Assembly: GCF_902804485.1 (NCBI RefSeq)
Contig: NZ_CADCST010000082.1
Span: 80,610-144,609 of the forward strand
Origin: Flavobacterium collinsii
GTDB taxonomy: Bacteria > Bacteroidota > Bacteroidia > Flavobacteriales > Flavobacteriaceae
Reading direction: 5' to 3'
Length of the DNA: 64,000 nucleotides
Shown here: positions 52,566 to 61,893 of the stretch, piece after piece
Layout: each line of letters opens with the position of its first letter
Position numbering within the stretch: position 1 is the stretch's first letter
Made by a program: the position numbers and the translations under genes
The notes under the pieces: generated by a model
The model's database searches: none
What the model saw: the letters and a program-made list of their open reading frames with translations, nothing else
What the model was told of the DNA's origin: nothing

Positions 52566-52590
52566 AAAACCTGCTTTAAAAAGCAGGTTT
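52566..52590 (-). terminator. Terminator after the lysozyme-like gene
   Basis: AAACCTGCTT pairs with AAGCAGGTTT, loop 4 nt. On the minus strand it is followed by TTTTTTTATGC. Confidence 0.75.
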
Positions 52591-52610
52591 CTTATAAAAT
52601 TTACATTTTT

Positions 52611-53258
52611 TTAATGCTGTATCGTAGCGTTACTATCGGCTTCAATATAAGAAAGATCGTAACCTGCAAAGGCTTTCAGGTAACTTTTTAATGAAGTTCC
52701 GTAGGCATCTCTAAAATGTTGGCCTCCTTTGTTCTTAAAAAAGTTTTTAACTGAACCGGCACCTCCAAGATGTGCAGCAGCTAAAATACCAGATTCGGTA
52801 ATTTCAATACCATTGATCACTTTCCCTTCATACCTTTCAATTTCATTACGTAAAATCCACTTGTTCTTAGACAATAGCGCAATAAATGCTTTTTCTTGTA
52901 AGGCAGGATCTTTTAAAAAGGCTTTGTTGTTTCGAACACCTATGGCTCTCAGTGCCTGAGTCCCAAATTGATATTTTCCCATATAACCAAGTGAATTTAC
53001 CAAACGATATTTTCCTTGAGATTCTTTAAAAGCGACGGCCTCTTTGAAACCAATAAGACGCTTTCCAGTAAATGGGGTGTTTAATTTGTGTAAGGTAGGA
53101 TAATCATCCTCTTCCTGCGATGGAAATAAGTATTCAGATCCATCTGTTTTTTCTATTAGAAACCACGGTTTGGTTTCCAGATTAAAGGGTTTAAAACCCA
53201 AAGTCAAAAATGTAATAATAACGATCAAACTCGCATAAAAATACCACTTCTTTATCAT
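52611..53258 (-). CDS. Lysozyme-like / lytic transglycosylase-like membrane-anchored protein
   Basis: Protein of 215 residues with an N-terminal hydrophobic anchor (FYASLIVIITFLTLGF). The core AVAFKESQGKYRLVNSLGYM, then GKYQFGTQALRAIG, is like the active-site part of SLT/lysozyme-fold enzymes, with Glu as the likely catalytic acid in KESQG. AAAHLGGAGSVKNFF is further along. It would cut or rearrange peptidoglycan. No substrate-binding LysM domain is seen. Confidence 0.8.
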   Translation of the reverse strand: MIKKWYFYASLIVIITFLTLGFKPFNLETKPWFLIEKTDGSEYLFPSQEEDDYPTLHKLNTPFTGKRLIGFKEAVAFKESQGKYRLVNSLGYMGKYQFGTQALRAIGVRNNKAFLKDPALQEKAFIALLSKNKWILRNEIERYEGKVINGIEITESGILAAAHLGGAGSVKNFFKNKGGQHFRDAYGTSLKSYLKAFAGYDLSYIEADSNATIQH

Positions 53259-53357
53259 AAATTGTTTTTCTTCAAAACGCTGTCACCTTTTTGAAATTTC
53301 TACGGTGCAAAGGTAATAAAAAACAAACAATATTGACAATCAACAAGTTAAGGTTTT

Positions 53358-54278
53358 CTAAAAATAGAAGGCATGTGCTTTAAGCCCTTTATTGGCGGAG
53401 TATTCGAGAGTTGGAGCCGGAATTTTTATCGTGTTAAAAACTGAAAAAATAGTTTTCAAAAAATGTGATTTTGTTTCAATTTTCGTCAAATCCACATCAA
53501 AACTAAGATAAATCTGACGAAATCTTTCAGGGTTTTGGGCTAAATCGGCATTATCTTTTTGTAAATTTCCTGTTAACATTCCATCCGCTCCATAACCAAA
53601 AGCCAGATTTAACCACTTTGGGATTTTGCTTTGTTTTGCAAAAGAATGAAGGTTTACAGAAAGCCAATAAGTCTGCCCATTGTAATCTTTTAAGACCTGT
53701 TCGTTTAACGAACTTCCCAATACCTTAGGTCTTAAATTTGCGTAATGTGTAGTGTGAAAAGAGAATTTTGGAGTAATGCGCTGTTCTTTCCAAAGTAATT
53801 CCTGAGAAACATATAAGGCAGTACCCGTTACATTGGCAATAATATCTCCTGAAGAAGCACCCCATTCGGTCGAAAAGCCATCCAAAACTTCAACGGCAGT
53901 TAAAAAGGCAAAACCTAAACCTGCTCCATAAATCAGTTGCTTTTTTTGATCGGCACCACTCCAGTTCATCATTTCAGCTCCAAACCTACCTAAATGATAC
54001 GCAGAATACATATGCCCTACTTTATCCATCTGAAGCCATTCGTTATTATCATTTATAAAATGAAAATTAGAACGAGGATAATCAGCATACCAAAGCTGGT
54101 TTAATCCTAGTAATGTTACTGAAGCCAAAGTAGCTTCAGTAACGATAACTGTATTTTGTCGCTTATTATTTAAAGTGTCCGAAAGCGTTAAAAAACTTTC
54201 GAACCTGCTTTGGGCGTTCACAGAAAAAACACCCGGCAACATCAAAACCGATAAGAAAAATATATTTTTAAAACTCAA
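53358..54278 (-). CDS. DUF2279 family exported protein
   Basis: Protein of 306 residues with a signal peptide (KNIFFLSVLMLPGVFSVNA, cleavage before QSR). Contains LNQLWYADYPRSNFHFINDN, EWLQMDKVGHMYSAYHLGRF and GFSTEWGASSGDIIANVTGT, which fit DUF2279. Function unknown; a membrane-associated or periplasmic place is likely. The start appears to be TTG 54278, two bases after the mltG stop. A start at the next ATG would destroy the signal peptide. Co-transcribed with mltG. Confidence 0.82.
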   Translation of the reverse strand: MSFKNIFFLSVLMLPGVFSVNAQSRFESFLTLSDTLNNKRQNTVIVTEATLASVTLLGLNQLWYADYPRSNFHFINDNNEWLQMDKVGHMYSAYHLGRFGAEMMNWSGADQKKQLIYGAGLGFAFLTAVEVLDGFSTEWGASSGDIIANVTGTALYVSQELLWKEQRITPKFSFHTTHYANLRPKVLGSSLNEQVLKDYNGQTYWLSVNLHSFAKQSKIPKWLNLAFGYGADGMLTGNLQKDNADLAQNPERFRQIYLSFDVDLTKIETKSHFLKTIFSVFNTIKIPAPTLEYSANKGLKAHAFYF

Positions 54279-54280
54279 AA

Positions 54281-55321
54281 CTATCTTGTTACTCCCTGAC
54301 TGGCAATCCAGTCTGAATATTTTTTTGCATTTACATTATGCTCGGCCAAAGTAGAAGCAAACTCGTGGTATCCAAAGCGTTCAACACTGGCACAAAAATA
54401 AATATAATCGTTTTTTTCCGGATTTAAAACGGCTTCCAGAGCTGTAATATCAGGCATCGCGATTGGTCCTGGGGGAAGTCCAATATTCACATAGGTATTG
54501 TATGGAGATTTCATAATCAAATCGTTATAAAACACTCTTTTGATTACCTGATCGAAATTATTGTCTTTTAGTTTTAAAGCATAAATTACGGTCGGATCTG
54601 CCTGTAGTGGCATTTCTAAACGCAAACGATTCAAATAAACACCGGCAATACGGGGTCTTTCATCTTTTTTTACTGACTCTTTATGAACGATCGAAGCTAG
54701 AATAGTAACCTGAACCGGAGTTAATCCCTGTTTTTTTGCTTTTTCAATTCTCTCAGCAGTCCAGAAATTATGGTATTCCTTGATCATTTTATCACGAAAC
54801 TTCTCTGCAGAAGTATTCCAATAAATTTCATAAGTATTTGGAATAAACATGGCAAAGACATTGTCTTCGTTGAAACCGTTTGCTGCCAAAAATTCCGGAT
54901 CTTTAAAGGCTTTCATTAAAGATAAACTATCGGCCTCGATTTCAGAGCCTACTCTTCCGGCAAAATTTTCCAATCTCTCCTGATTATTAAAAGCTAATTT
55001 TACCGGAACATTAGAACGCATAGCACGAACCAAATCCATATTGTTCATGTCTTTTTTAAGCAAAAAACGACCTGGCTTTACATTTTCAGGATAACTTCTT
55101 TTGTTAGCCACCATTTCAAAATCTTCAAAATTCTTGATATAGGGCTCCAATATTTTCTTCACATCGGTGTAATTCGCTCCAGTTGGAACATACACGTACA
55201 ATTCTTTCTCCTCGAATTTGGTATTGGCACTGAAGATTTTACTAATTAAAATAAATCCGTAAATCATTAAAACTGAAATTACGGCAACAGCAGTTAACGT
55301 GATGATTTTTTTTATGCTCAA
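54281..55321 (-). CDS. mltG: Endolytic transglycosylase MltG
   Basis: Inner-membrane YceG-type enzyme of 346 residues that cleaves nascent glycan strands. N-terminal membrane helix (LTAVAVISVLMIYGFILI), LysM-like part (about 40-110), catalytic domain with Glu in ASIVHKESVKKDERPRIAGV and YLNRLRLEMPLQADPTVIYAL, then SPYNTYVNIGLPPGPIAMPD. The start is TTG at 55321, as there is no suitable ATG. It lies 10 bp after a GNAT gene and next to a DUF2279 gene. Confidence 0.93.
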   Translation of the reverse strand: MSIKKIITLTAVAVISVLMIYGFILISKIFSANTKFEEKELYVYVPTGANYTDVKKILEPYIKNFEDFEMVANKRSYPENVKPGRFLLKKDMNNMDLVRAMRSNVPVKLAFNNQERLENFAGRVGSEIEADSLSLMKAFKDPEFLAANGFNEDNVFAMFIPNTYEIYWNTSAEKFRDKMIKEYHNFWTAERIEKAKKQGLTPVQVTILASIVHKESVKKDERPRIAGVYLNRLRLEMPLQADPTVIYALKLKDNNFDQVIKRVFYNDLIMKSPYNTYVNIGLPPGPIAMPDITALEAVLNPEKNDYIYFCASVERFGYHEFASTLAEHNVNAKKYSDWIASQGVTR

Positions 55322-55331
55322 AGTTTTAAAT

Positions 55332-55865
55332 TTAAATTTGTTTGTTAATTAACTGAAACATTGCTTCGTCCTGATACTGGTTATGGAGCAAAATCCAATC
55401 TTTCTTAATTCCTATTTTCTCAAAGCCAAATTTAGTAAAAAGAGCTACACTTGCTGCATTTCCCACAGCAATATTTGCATATAATTGGTGCAAATTTAAA
55501 TTGTGAAATGCATAGTTAATTAAAAGCCCTAATGCCTCAGATCCAACTTTTTGATTTCTGTTTTCATCCTTTTGAATGACAATTCCAATACCTGCTCTGT
55601 TATTTTTTGGATCAAATTCAAACAAGTCAATTAATCCAATCGCCGGAAAGTCCTGATCCTGACAAATAGCCAAACGCAATTGCTTGGCTTCATAAATATC
55701 CTGTTGTGCATTTTCAAGATATTGGCGTATCAAAAACCTACTGTAAGGTGTCTGTGTGTTACTCACTTCCCAAATGCTTTCATCATTTTCCATGGCATAC
55801 ACAAACTCCAAATCATTAGGTTCTAATGCACGCAGATAAATCGAATCGCCTTTGAGTGTTATCAT
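55332..55865 (-). CDS. GNAT N-acetyltransferase, RimJ/RimL type
   Basis: Acetyltransferase of 177 residues. ITLKGDSIYLRALEPNDLEF is the usual start, QKVGSEALGLLINYAF holds the acetyl-CoA loop and IAVGNAASVALFTKFGF is the closing motif. Substrate unknown. It lies between dapF and mltG on the same strand with 54-bp and 10-bp gaps. Confidence 0.88.
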   Translation of the reverse strand: MITLKGDSIYLRALEPNDLEFVYAMENDESIWEVSNTQTPYSRFLIRQYLENAQQDIYEAKQLRLAICQDQDFPAIGLIDLFEFDPKNNRAGIGIVIQKDENRNQKVGSEALGLLINYAFHNLNLHQLYANIAVGNAASVALFTKFGFEKIGIKKDWILLHNQYQDEAMFQLINKQI

Positions 55866-55919
55866 GTAATTTTAGATTTTAGATTGCTGATTTTTGAATG
55901 GTCTTTGTGCTCTTTGTGA

Positions 55920-56702
55920 TTAAATTTCAATAGTTCCTTTGAAAACAAATTTAGCAGGTCCTGTCAAAAAAACATTGGTAAAATTATCTCCAGATTTGTC
56001 AAAAGAAACGACCAGTTTACCGCCTTCAACATTCAGATTAATGGAAGTTTCATTTGTTAAACCAATAGCATTCATCGCGATTGCTACTGCGGTTGCTCCT
56101 GTTCCGCAAGCCAAAGTTTCATCTTCAACACCTCTTTCATAAGTACGCAATGAAAAGGTACTGTCATCTACTTTTTTCACAAAATTAATGTTACTTCCTT
56201 TTTCTCCGTATAACTCACCATAACGAATTGCCGTACCATTTTCTTTCACATTGTAGTGCTCTAAATCATCCACAATCTGCACATGATGTGGCGAACCAGT
56301 ATTTAAAAAAGTATAAGAATCATTCTTTTGCACTTCATCAACATCAATCATCTGCAATGAAATAATAGCATCCTCCCCTACCGAAGCATGATGCAAACCA
56401 TCGGTCGCAATAAAAGTAGTTTTATCTTCAATCACCCCCAATTGATTAGCAAAAGCGACCAGACAACGGCCACCATTTCCACACATCGAACTCTGATTAC
56501 CATCTGAATTATAATAGACCATTCTAAAGTCGGTTTCGGTATCATTTTCTAACAAAATAAGTCCATCCGCACCTATCCCGAAACGCCTGTCGCACAAGCG
56601 TTCAATCAATTTAATATTTTCTTTTGGGAAGAACTCTGATCGGTTGTCAATCATAACAAAATCGTTCCCTGTACCTTGGTATTTATAAAATTCTATTTGC
56701 AT
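55920..56702 (-). CDS. dapF: Diaminopimelate epimerase
   Basis: Enzyme of 260 residues converting LL- to meso-diaminopimelate for lysine and peptidoglycan. Two catalytic Cys: in SSMCGNGGRC and LACGTGATAVA. N-terminal YKYQGTGNDFVMIDNR. The start is ATG 56702; a longer frame from GTG 56723 overlaps the -7 box and is rejected. It groups with cell-wall genes mltG and the lysozyme-like protein. Confidence 0.96.
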   Translation of the reverse strand: MQIEFYKYQGTGNDFVMIDNRSEFFPKENIKLIERLCDRRFGIGADGLILLENDTETDFRMVYYNSDGNQSSMCGNGGRCLVAFANQLGVIEDKTTFIATDGLHHASVGEDAIISLQMIDVDEVQKNDSYTFLNTGSPHHVQIVDDLEHYNVKENGTAIRYGELYGEKGSNINFVKKVDDSTFSLRTYERGVEDETLACGTGATAVAIAMNAIGLTNETSINLNVEGGKLVVSFDKSGDNFTNVFLTGPAKFVFKGTIEI

Positions 56703-56722
56703 TTTTTTTACATTAATAAACA

Positions 56723-56730
56723 CAAAAGTA
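56723..56730 (-). promoter_or_regulatory. -7 box of dapF
   Basis: TACTTTTG on the minus strand matches TAnnTTTG exactly, 20 nt before the ATG at 56702. The nearest upstream TTG is 27 bases away, outside the usual spacing. Confidence 0.4.
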
Positions 56731-56842
56731 CGAACAAATAATTAATGAAATGTTAATCAATGTTAAAGAGCGTTAAACCGTTTTATCAAATAATTTTTTG
56801 AAGTATTTTTACGTTAAAATAACCAATAATATAAACTGTAAT

Positions 56843-58243
56843 ATGAAAAGATTTTCAACCTTATTTTTAGTTTCACTACTTAGTGGTGCAACTACCCTTG
56901 GTGCTTACAAATTATTATTTGAAAGCAACAATTCTTTTTTTGGAAGAGGAAATTCTGTTGTTACTCTTGCCCCAAATTCATTTGGAAGAAACGTAGCCTT
57001 ATCTGCCGAAACGGTTGATTTTACAGCAGCCGCAGATAAAACCATTCACACTGTGGTTCACGTAAAAAATGTTTCGCGAAGAACAGTCAGCAACCCAATG
57101 ATGGAATTTTTCTACGGTTACGGAGGTCAACAGCAGCAAGAGCAAGTTGGAACCGGATCCGGAGTTATCATTTCGGAAGACGGATACATTGTAACCAACA
57201 ATCATGTGATTAAAGATGCTACAGAAATCGAAATTACTTTAAACAATAAAAAGTCATACAAAGCTAAATTAGTTGGAACCGATTCTAAAATGGATATTGC
57301 CTTACTAAAAATTAATGCTGATGAAAAATTACCTTATACCGCTTTTGCCAATTCTGATTCTGTAAAAATCGGAGAATGGGTTTTGGCAGTAGGGAATCCG
57401 TATAATTTAACTTCTACTGTTACAGCCGGAATTGTTTCGGCAAAAGCCAGAAATCTGGATACAAACGGAATCCAGTCTTTCATTCAGACCGATGCTGCAG
57501 TAAATCCCGGAAATAGCGGTGGCGCCTTAGTAAATACCAGAGGTGAATTGATTGGTATTAACACAATGATATCTTCGATGACAGGTTCCTATGTAGGCTA
57601 TTCGTTTGCCGTTCCGTCTAATATCGCCCGAAAAATAATCGAAGACATTATGGAATTCGGGAATGTACAAAGAGGTATCTTGGGTGTTGAAGGTGGCGAA
57701 TTAAACAGTACCGCTTCTAAAGAATTAGGAATTACAGAAACACAAGGATTCTACATTAGTAAAGTATCCAAAAATTCCGGCGCTGAAAAAGCTGGGCTTG
57801 GTAAAGGGGATATCATCGTTAAACTTGACGACCAAAATATTGCAACTTATGCAGATTTATCAGGTTACATCAACACAAAACGCCCGAATGATGTCGTTAA
57901 GGTAACCTATATCAAAGATGGAAAAACCAAAACAGTACCGGTAACTTTAAGTAAAAATGAATTTTTCAGTACCGAGTTTAAAGGAATCGAATTAGAAAAT
58001 ATCGATGCTTCGGATAAAAAGAGATTCAAAATTGATTATGGTGTAAAAATCAGAAGTATAACCAACGAAAATTTAATGCAGTATCAAAATGAACTGCAAG
58101 GCAATATCATCTTGAGTATTGATAATGTAAAAGCAACCAATATAGAAACGGTTTCTAAACTTTTAAACAGAAAAAATGACGGACAAAGTGTACGTCTTGA
58201 AATGATTAGTAAATCGGGTGAAATTCTCCGAATTATTATTTAA
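56843..58243 (+). CDS. Do/DegP-type periplasmic serine protease (HtrA)
   Basis: Protein of 466 residues from ATG 56843, with a signal peptide or anchor (LFLVSLLSGATTLGAYKLL). A longer frame begins at a TTG and is rejected. The protease domain (about 60-270) has His121 in VTNNHVIKDA, Asp151 in MDIALLKI and Ser225 in PGNSGGALVN. Two PDZ domains follow (about 275-370 and 380-460). It degrades or refolds misfolded envelope proteins. It is monocistronic. Confidence 0.95.
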   Translation: MKRFSTLFLVSLLSGATTLGAYKLLFESNNSFFGRGNSVVTLAPNSFGRNVALSAETVDFTAAADKTIHTVVHVKNVSRRTVSNPMMEFFYGYGGQQQQEQVGTGSGVIISEDGYIVTNNHVIKDATEIEITLNNKKSYKAKLVGTDSKMDIALLKINADEKLPYTAFANSDSVKIGEWVLAVGNPYNLTSTVTAGIVSAKARNLDTNGIQSFIQTDAAVNPGNSGGALVNTRGELIGINTMISSMTGSYVGYSFAVPSNIARKIIEDIMEFGNVQRGILGVEGGELNSTASKELGITETQGFYISKVSKNSGAEKAGLGKGDIIVKLDDQNIATYADLSGYINTKRPNDVVKVTYIKDGKTKTVPVTLSKNEFFSTEFKGIELENIDASDKKRFKIDYGVKIRSITNENLMQYQNELQGNIILSIDNVKATNIETVSKLLNRKNDGQSVRLEMISKSGEILRIII

Positions 58244-58253
58244 GTTTCCCTTT

Positions 58254-58326
58254 TGCAGTCTCAGTTTTCAGTCTCGATTTACAGTTTGTTTTCCACTGGA
58301 AACTGCCAACTGAGACTGAAAACTCA
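58254..58326. repeat. CAGTCTCAGT-type inverted repeat block
   Basis: GCAGTCTCAGTTTTCAGTCTC is answered by AACTGAGACTGAAAACTC with TTTGTTTTCCACTGGAAAC between. Related blocks are at 24751 and 37481. The remainder of the 305-bp gap up to 58548 holds the terminator of htrA and the gapdh promoter. Confidence 0.65.
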
Positions 58327-58327
58327 T

Positions 58328-58361
58328 AAAAAAGTCATCTTAGAAATAAGGTGACTTTTTT
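58328..58361 (+). terminator. Terminator after htrA
   Basis: AAAAAAGTCATCTT pairs with AAGGTGACTTTTTT (one G-T wobble), loop 6 nt. Confidence 0.8.
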
Positions 58362-58491
58362 GTTTTCCTTCACAAATGAACTCCCATTTTCATTATCATA
58401 AGCTCATTTTTTAACTAATTAGGAAAAAATATTTTTTATACAAATTTCAAAAATAAATCATAAAACAGTTTACGAAATCGATTGAAATGGG

Positions 58492-58499
58492 TACTTTTG
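58492..58499 (+). promoter_or_regulatory. -7 box of the GAPDH gene
   Basis: TACTTTTG matches TAnnTTTG exactly, with 49 nt to the ATG at 58549. No TTG at normal -33 spacing. Confidence 0.4.
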
Positions 58500-58548
58500 C
58501 GCAAAATTTAAAAATATTCGTGTATTTATTTTTTCAATTTAATCAATT

Positions 58549-59997
58549 ATGAGCAAAAAATCTTTGTACCAAAAAGAGGTATCATTACAAGTCGACCGAA
58601 GAAGAGCTGGTGTCGAATTAATTAAAATCATAAGCGATTTATGGTATGACAAATCCATTGAGATGGTTCTTTTCAAAAACCAATTACTGGATCAAAATGT
58701 CAGCGATATTATCAATTTGCATCAATATGCCGGTGAATTTGTAGGCAAGCCTATCACCATTTTTGATTCAGTTGAAATCGCCAGAGTAGTTTTATCTTTA
58801 GATCTTCCACCTGCAAAATTAGATCTTGGAAAACTAACTTATGAATATCGTTTGGAAGATGAAAAATATCCTGATGCGCGATATTTTGTAATCGACAAAT
58901 TGAAAGAAGCAAAATCTTCTGAAGAAATTCAGCCAAAAGATGTTGTTTTATATGGTTTTGGAAGAATTGGCCGTTTATTAGCCAGAGAATTAATGTCTAA
59001 AACCGGAAAAGGAAATCAATTGCGACTGAGAGCGATTGTTACCAGAGACAAAAATGACGCTTCAACATTAGAGAAAAGAGCTTCTCTTTTAAGATACGAT
59101 TCAATACATGGAGATTTTCAGGGGTCTGTTACAGCCGATCCAAAGAACAATGCATTAATTATCAACGGAACCACCGTTCATATCATTACAGCAAATTCAC
59201 CGGAAGAAATTGATTATACTTTATACGGAATCAATGAGGCCTTAGTTATTGACAATACCGGAGCTTTTACAACAGAAGAAGCTTTAAAAAGACACTTAAC
59301 TTCTAAAGGAGCCAGTAAAGTTTTATTGACTGCACCTGGAAAAGGAGTTCCAAATATCGTTCACGGAGTAAACCACAACGAGTACAATCCTGACGAAATT
59401 GATATTTTCTCTGCTGCATCCTGCACGACAAATGCTATCACACCAGTATTAAAAGCTGTTGAAGATACTTTAGGAGTAGTAAAAGGACACTTAGAAACTA
59501 TCCATGCCTATACAAACGACCAGAATTTGGTTGACAATATGCATAAAAAATATCGTCGCGGAAGAGCTGCAGCTTTAAACATGGTCATTACCGAAACGGG
59601 GGCCGGAAGTGCTGTTGCAAAAGCATTGCCATCATTAGAAGGAAAATTAACATCTAATGCCATCAGAGTCCCTGTTCCAAATGGTTCATTGGTAGTTTTA
59701 AACTTAGAAGTTAAAAAAGCAACTTCGATCCCGGCTATCAATAAGATCATGAAGAAATACGCTTTGGAAGGCGAACTAGTAGAGCAAATCAAGTATTCGT
59801 TGAATAACGAATTGGTTTCATCTGACATTGTAGGAACATCAGCCCCTTCAATTTATGACAGTAATGCTACAATTGTATCTAAAGACGGAAAGAACATTGT
59901 ATTGTACATTTGGTACGATAACGAATACGGCTATAGCCACCAGGTAATTCGTCTGGCGAAATACATTGCCAAAGTAAGACGTTTTACTTACTACTAG
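58549..59997 (+). CDS. Glyceraldehyde-3-phosphate dehydrogenase, long form
   Basis: Enzyme of 482 residues, against about 335 for the common type. Residues about 1-125 form an extra N-terminal part of unknown role. NAD-binding motif VLYGFGRIGRLLARELM, catalytic Cys292 in AASCTTNAITP, HAYTNDQNLVDN and the C-terminal IWYDNEYGYSHQVIRLA. It oxidises and phosphorylates glyceraldehyde-3-phosphate in glycolysis or works in reverse. I recall the long form as usual in Flavobacteriia. Monocistronic with a terminator. Confidence 0.93.
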   Translation: MSKKSLYQKEVSLQVDRRRAGVELIKIISDLWYDKSIEMVLFKNQLLDQNVSDIINLHQYAGEFVGKPITIFDSVEIARVVLSLDLPPAKLDLGKLTYEYRLEDEKYPDARYFVIDKLKEAKSSEEIQPKDVVLYGFGRIGRLLARELMSKTGKGNQLRLRAIVTRDKNDASTLEKRASLLRYDSIHGDFQGSVTADPKNNALIINGTTVHIITANSPEEIDYTLYGINEALVIDNTGAFTTEEALKRHLTSKGASKVLLTAPGKGVPNIVHGVNHNEYNPDEIDIFSAASCTTNAITPVLKAVEDTLGVVKGHLETIHAYTNDQNLVDNMHKKYRRGRAAALNMVITETGAGSAVAKALPSLEGKLTSNAIRVPVPNGSLVVLNLEVKKATSIPAINKIMKKYALEGELVEQIKYSLNNELVSSDIVGTSAPSIYDSNATIVSKDGKNIVLYIWYDNEYGYSHQVIRLAKYIAKVRRFTYY

Positions 59998-60021
59998 GAT
60001 ACACCGAAACCATTAATACAG

Positions 60022-60060
60022 CAAAAGCCATCAAGTTTTCTTGATGGCTTTTGTATTTTA
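60022..60060 (+). terminator. Terminator after GAPDH
   Basis: CAAAAGCCATCAAG pairs perfectly with CTTGATGGCTTTTG around TTTT, with TATTTTA after it. Confidence 0.85.
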
Positions 60061-60115
60061 GTTTTAGTCACTTCAATTCTACTCGATTAAAACGAATCCA
60101 TAGCACTTTTGTAAA

Positions 60116-60574
60116 CTATATTGGTAAAACAGTAGTACTCTTTACCTCTGAAATTACAAAAACGGTATTGATCAGAGAAACTTCAGGAAGAACGGCTAAT
60201 TTTTTCTGATGAAAATGATGAAAACTTTCCATATCGGGAATGACAACTTTCAACATATAATCAAAATTTCCCGAAACATAATTACACTCCACCACTTCAG
60301 GCAGATTTAAAATAGACTGATTGAATCCTTCCGAAGTATCATAAGTCTGCTTCGTGAGGGTCACCTGACAATACACCGTTAAATTATTACCGAGTTTTTT
60401 CTTGTTTAAAATAGAAACATACTTCTCTATAACACCCTCTTTTTCAAGACGTTTCACCCTGTCATGAACCGGTGTCAAAGACAGGTTTATCTTGTTCGCA
60501 ATATCCTTTAAAGTATAATGCGCATTTTCCTGTAAAAGTCGTAAGATTTTCTTGTCAATTTCATCTAAAGCCAT
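60116..60574 (-). CDS. Lrp/AsnC family transcriptional regulator
   Basis: Regulator of 152 residues. Winged helix (about 1-60): LDEIDKKILRLLQENAHYTL and KDIANKINLSLTPVHDRVKR. C-terminal AsnC/RAM ligand domain (about 68-145) with VVECNYVSGNFDYMLKVVIP. It senses an amino acid. It is divergent from alanine dehydrogenase, so it probably controls ald in response to alanine or leucine. Confidence 0.93.
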   Translation of the reverse strand: MALDEIDKKILRLLQENAHYTLKDIANKINLSLTPVHDRVKRLEKEGVIEKYVSILNKKKLGNNLTVYCQVTLTKQTYDTSEGFNQSILNLPEVVECNYVSGNFDYMLKVVIPDMESFHHFHQKKLAVLPEVSLINTVFVISEVKSTTVLPI

Positions 60575-60577
60575 AAC

Positions 60578-60589
60578 GAAAACGTTTTC
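60578..60589. promoter_or_regulatory. 12-bp perfect palindrome GAAAACGTTTTC at the lrp start
   Basis: GAAAACGTTTTC lies 3 bp upstream of the lrp ATG. It is self-complementary with a central CG, like operators of LacI-type repressors, but it could also affect translation. No LacI-type gene is in the window. Confidence 0.4.
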
Positions 60590-60675
60590 ATTGATTAATA
60601 AAATTTAGTCATTTTTTCTTTTTAGAGGCAATTTGCTTTCCAGAAACAGTATATTTTTCTGTAAAAGTATAAAAT

Positions 60676-60690
60676 AGAATAATATTTTCT
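60676..60690. promoter_or_regulatory. Possible Lrp binding site between lrp and ald
   Basis: AGAATAATATTTTCT has AGAA/TTCT symmetrical ends around an AT centre, similar to the loose palindromes bound by Lrp-type proteins. It lies in the 200-bp divergent region. Confidence 0.3.
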
Positions 60691-60729
60691 TATTTATTCC
60701 ACATTAATCAATAATATATTCTCTATCTG

Positions 60730-60737
60730 TAGTTTTG
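60730..60737 (+). promoter_or_regulatory. -7 box of ald
   Basis: TAGTTTTG matches TAnnTTTG exactly, 37 nt before the ald ATG. The -33 part is not recognisable, which suits a promoter needing an activator such as the Lrp-type protein. Confidence 0.45.
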
Positions 60738-60774
60738 TAAAACAATTTCAACAAAAAATAAAAAAGATAACAAA

Positions 60775-61893
60775 ATGATAATAGGTGTTCCAAAAGAAAT
60801 CAAAAATAATGAGAACCGTGTAGCATTAACTCCAGCAGGAGTTTCTGAAATGAAAAAACACGGACATACTGTTTATGTACAAGCTACTGCCGGTTTAGGA
60901 AGTGGTTTCGGTGACGATGAGTATGCAAATGCAGGTGCGGTAGTTTTAGGAACTATTGAAGAAGTATACGCAATTGCTGAAATGATCATTAAAGTAAAAG
61001 AACCAATTGCTTCTGAGTATCCATTAATCAAGAAAGATCAATTATTATTCACTTATTTCCACTTTGCTTCATCAGAGCCATTGACTCACGCTATGCTTGA
61101 AAAAGGTGCTGTATGTTTAGCTTATGAAACAGTTGAAAAAGCTGACCGTAGTTTACCATTATTAGTACCAATGTCTGAAGTAGCTGGTCGTATGGCTATC
61201 CAACAAGGGGCAAAATACCTTGAAAAACCATTAAAAGGAAGAGGAATTCTTTTAGGAGGTGTTCCAGGTGTACCACCAGCAAAAGTATTGGTTTTAGGTG
61301 GTGGAATCGTAGGAACTCAGGCTGCTAAAATGGCTGCTGGTCTAGGTGCTCAGGTAACTATCATGGACTTAAGCTTACCACGTTTACGTTATTTAGATGA
61401 TATCATGCCAGCTAACGTAAATACAGAAATGTCTAACCACTACAACATCACAAAAGCAATCGCTACAGCTGATTTAATTGTTGGTGCTGTTTTAATTCCA
61501 GGAGCAAAAGCACCTCACTTGATCACTCGTGATATGTTAAAATTAATGCGTCCGGGAACTGTTGTTGTTGACGTAGCTGTAGATCAGGGTGGATGTATCG
61601 AAACTTGTACTCCTACAACTCACGAAAATCCAACTTTCATTATTGATGACATTGTTCACTATTGTGTAGCTAATATGCCGGGAGCTGTTCCTTACACTTC
61701 TACTTTAGCTTTAACAAATGCTACTTTACCATACGCTGTACAATTAGCAAACAAAGGATGGGAAAAAGCTTGTAACGAAAACGAAGAATTGAAAAAAGGA
61801 TTAAACATCGCTAATGGAAAAATCCTTTATAAAGGAGTTGCAGAAGCTTGGAATCTACCTTTCAACGAAGAATTAGTGTTAACAAACGCATAG
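60775..61893 (+). CDS. ald: Alanine dehydrogenase
   Basis: NAD-dependent enzyme of 372 residues converting alanine to pyruvate and ammonia. MIIGVPKEIKNNENRVALTP is the family start; substrate Lys/Arg in that block and YFHFASSEPLTHAM follow; the Rossmann motif is VLVLGGGIVGTQAAKMAAGLGA; AVDQGGCIETCTPTTHENPTF and ANMPGAVPYTSTLALTNATL close it. It is divergent from an Lrp/AsnC gene. Length is normal. Codon use looks highly regular, as in highly expressed genes. Confidence 0.96.
   Translation: MIIGVPKEIKNNENRVALTPAGVSEMKKHGHTVYVQATAGLGSGFGDDEYANAGAVVLGTIEEVYAIAEMIIKVKEPIASEYPLIKKDQLLFTYFHFASSEPLTHAMLEKGAVCLAYETVEKADRSLPLLVPMSEVAGRMAIQQGAKYLEKPLKGRGILLGGVPGVPPAKVLVLGGGIVGTQAAKMAAGLGAQVTIMDLSLPRLRYLDDIMPANVNTEMSNHYNITKAIATADLIVGAVLIPGAKAPHLITRDMLKLMRPGTVVVDVAVDQGGCIETCTPTTHENPTFIIDDIVHYCVANMPGAVPYTSTLALTNATLPYAVQLANKGWEKACNENEELKKGLNIANGKILYKGVAEAWNLPFNEELVLTNA

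Noticed and set aside
52500..52691. 63-codon plus-strand open frame
   Set aside because: It crosses a terminator hairpin and the 3' end of the lysozyme-like gene; no coding character.
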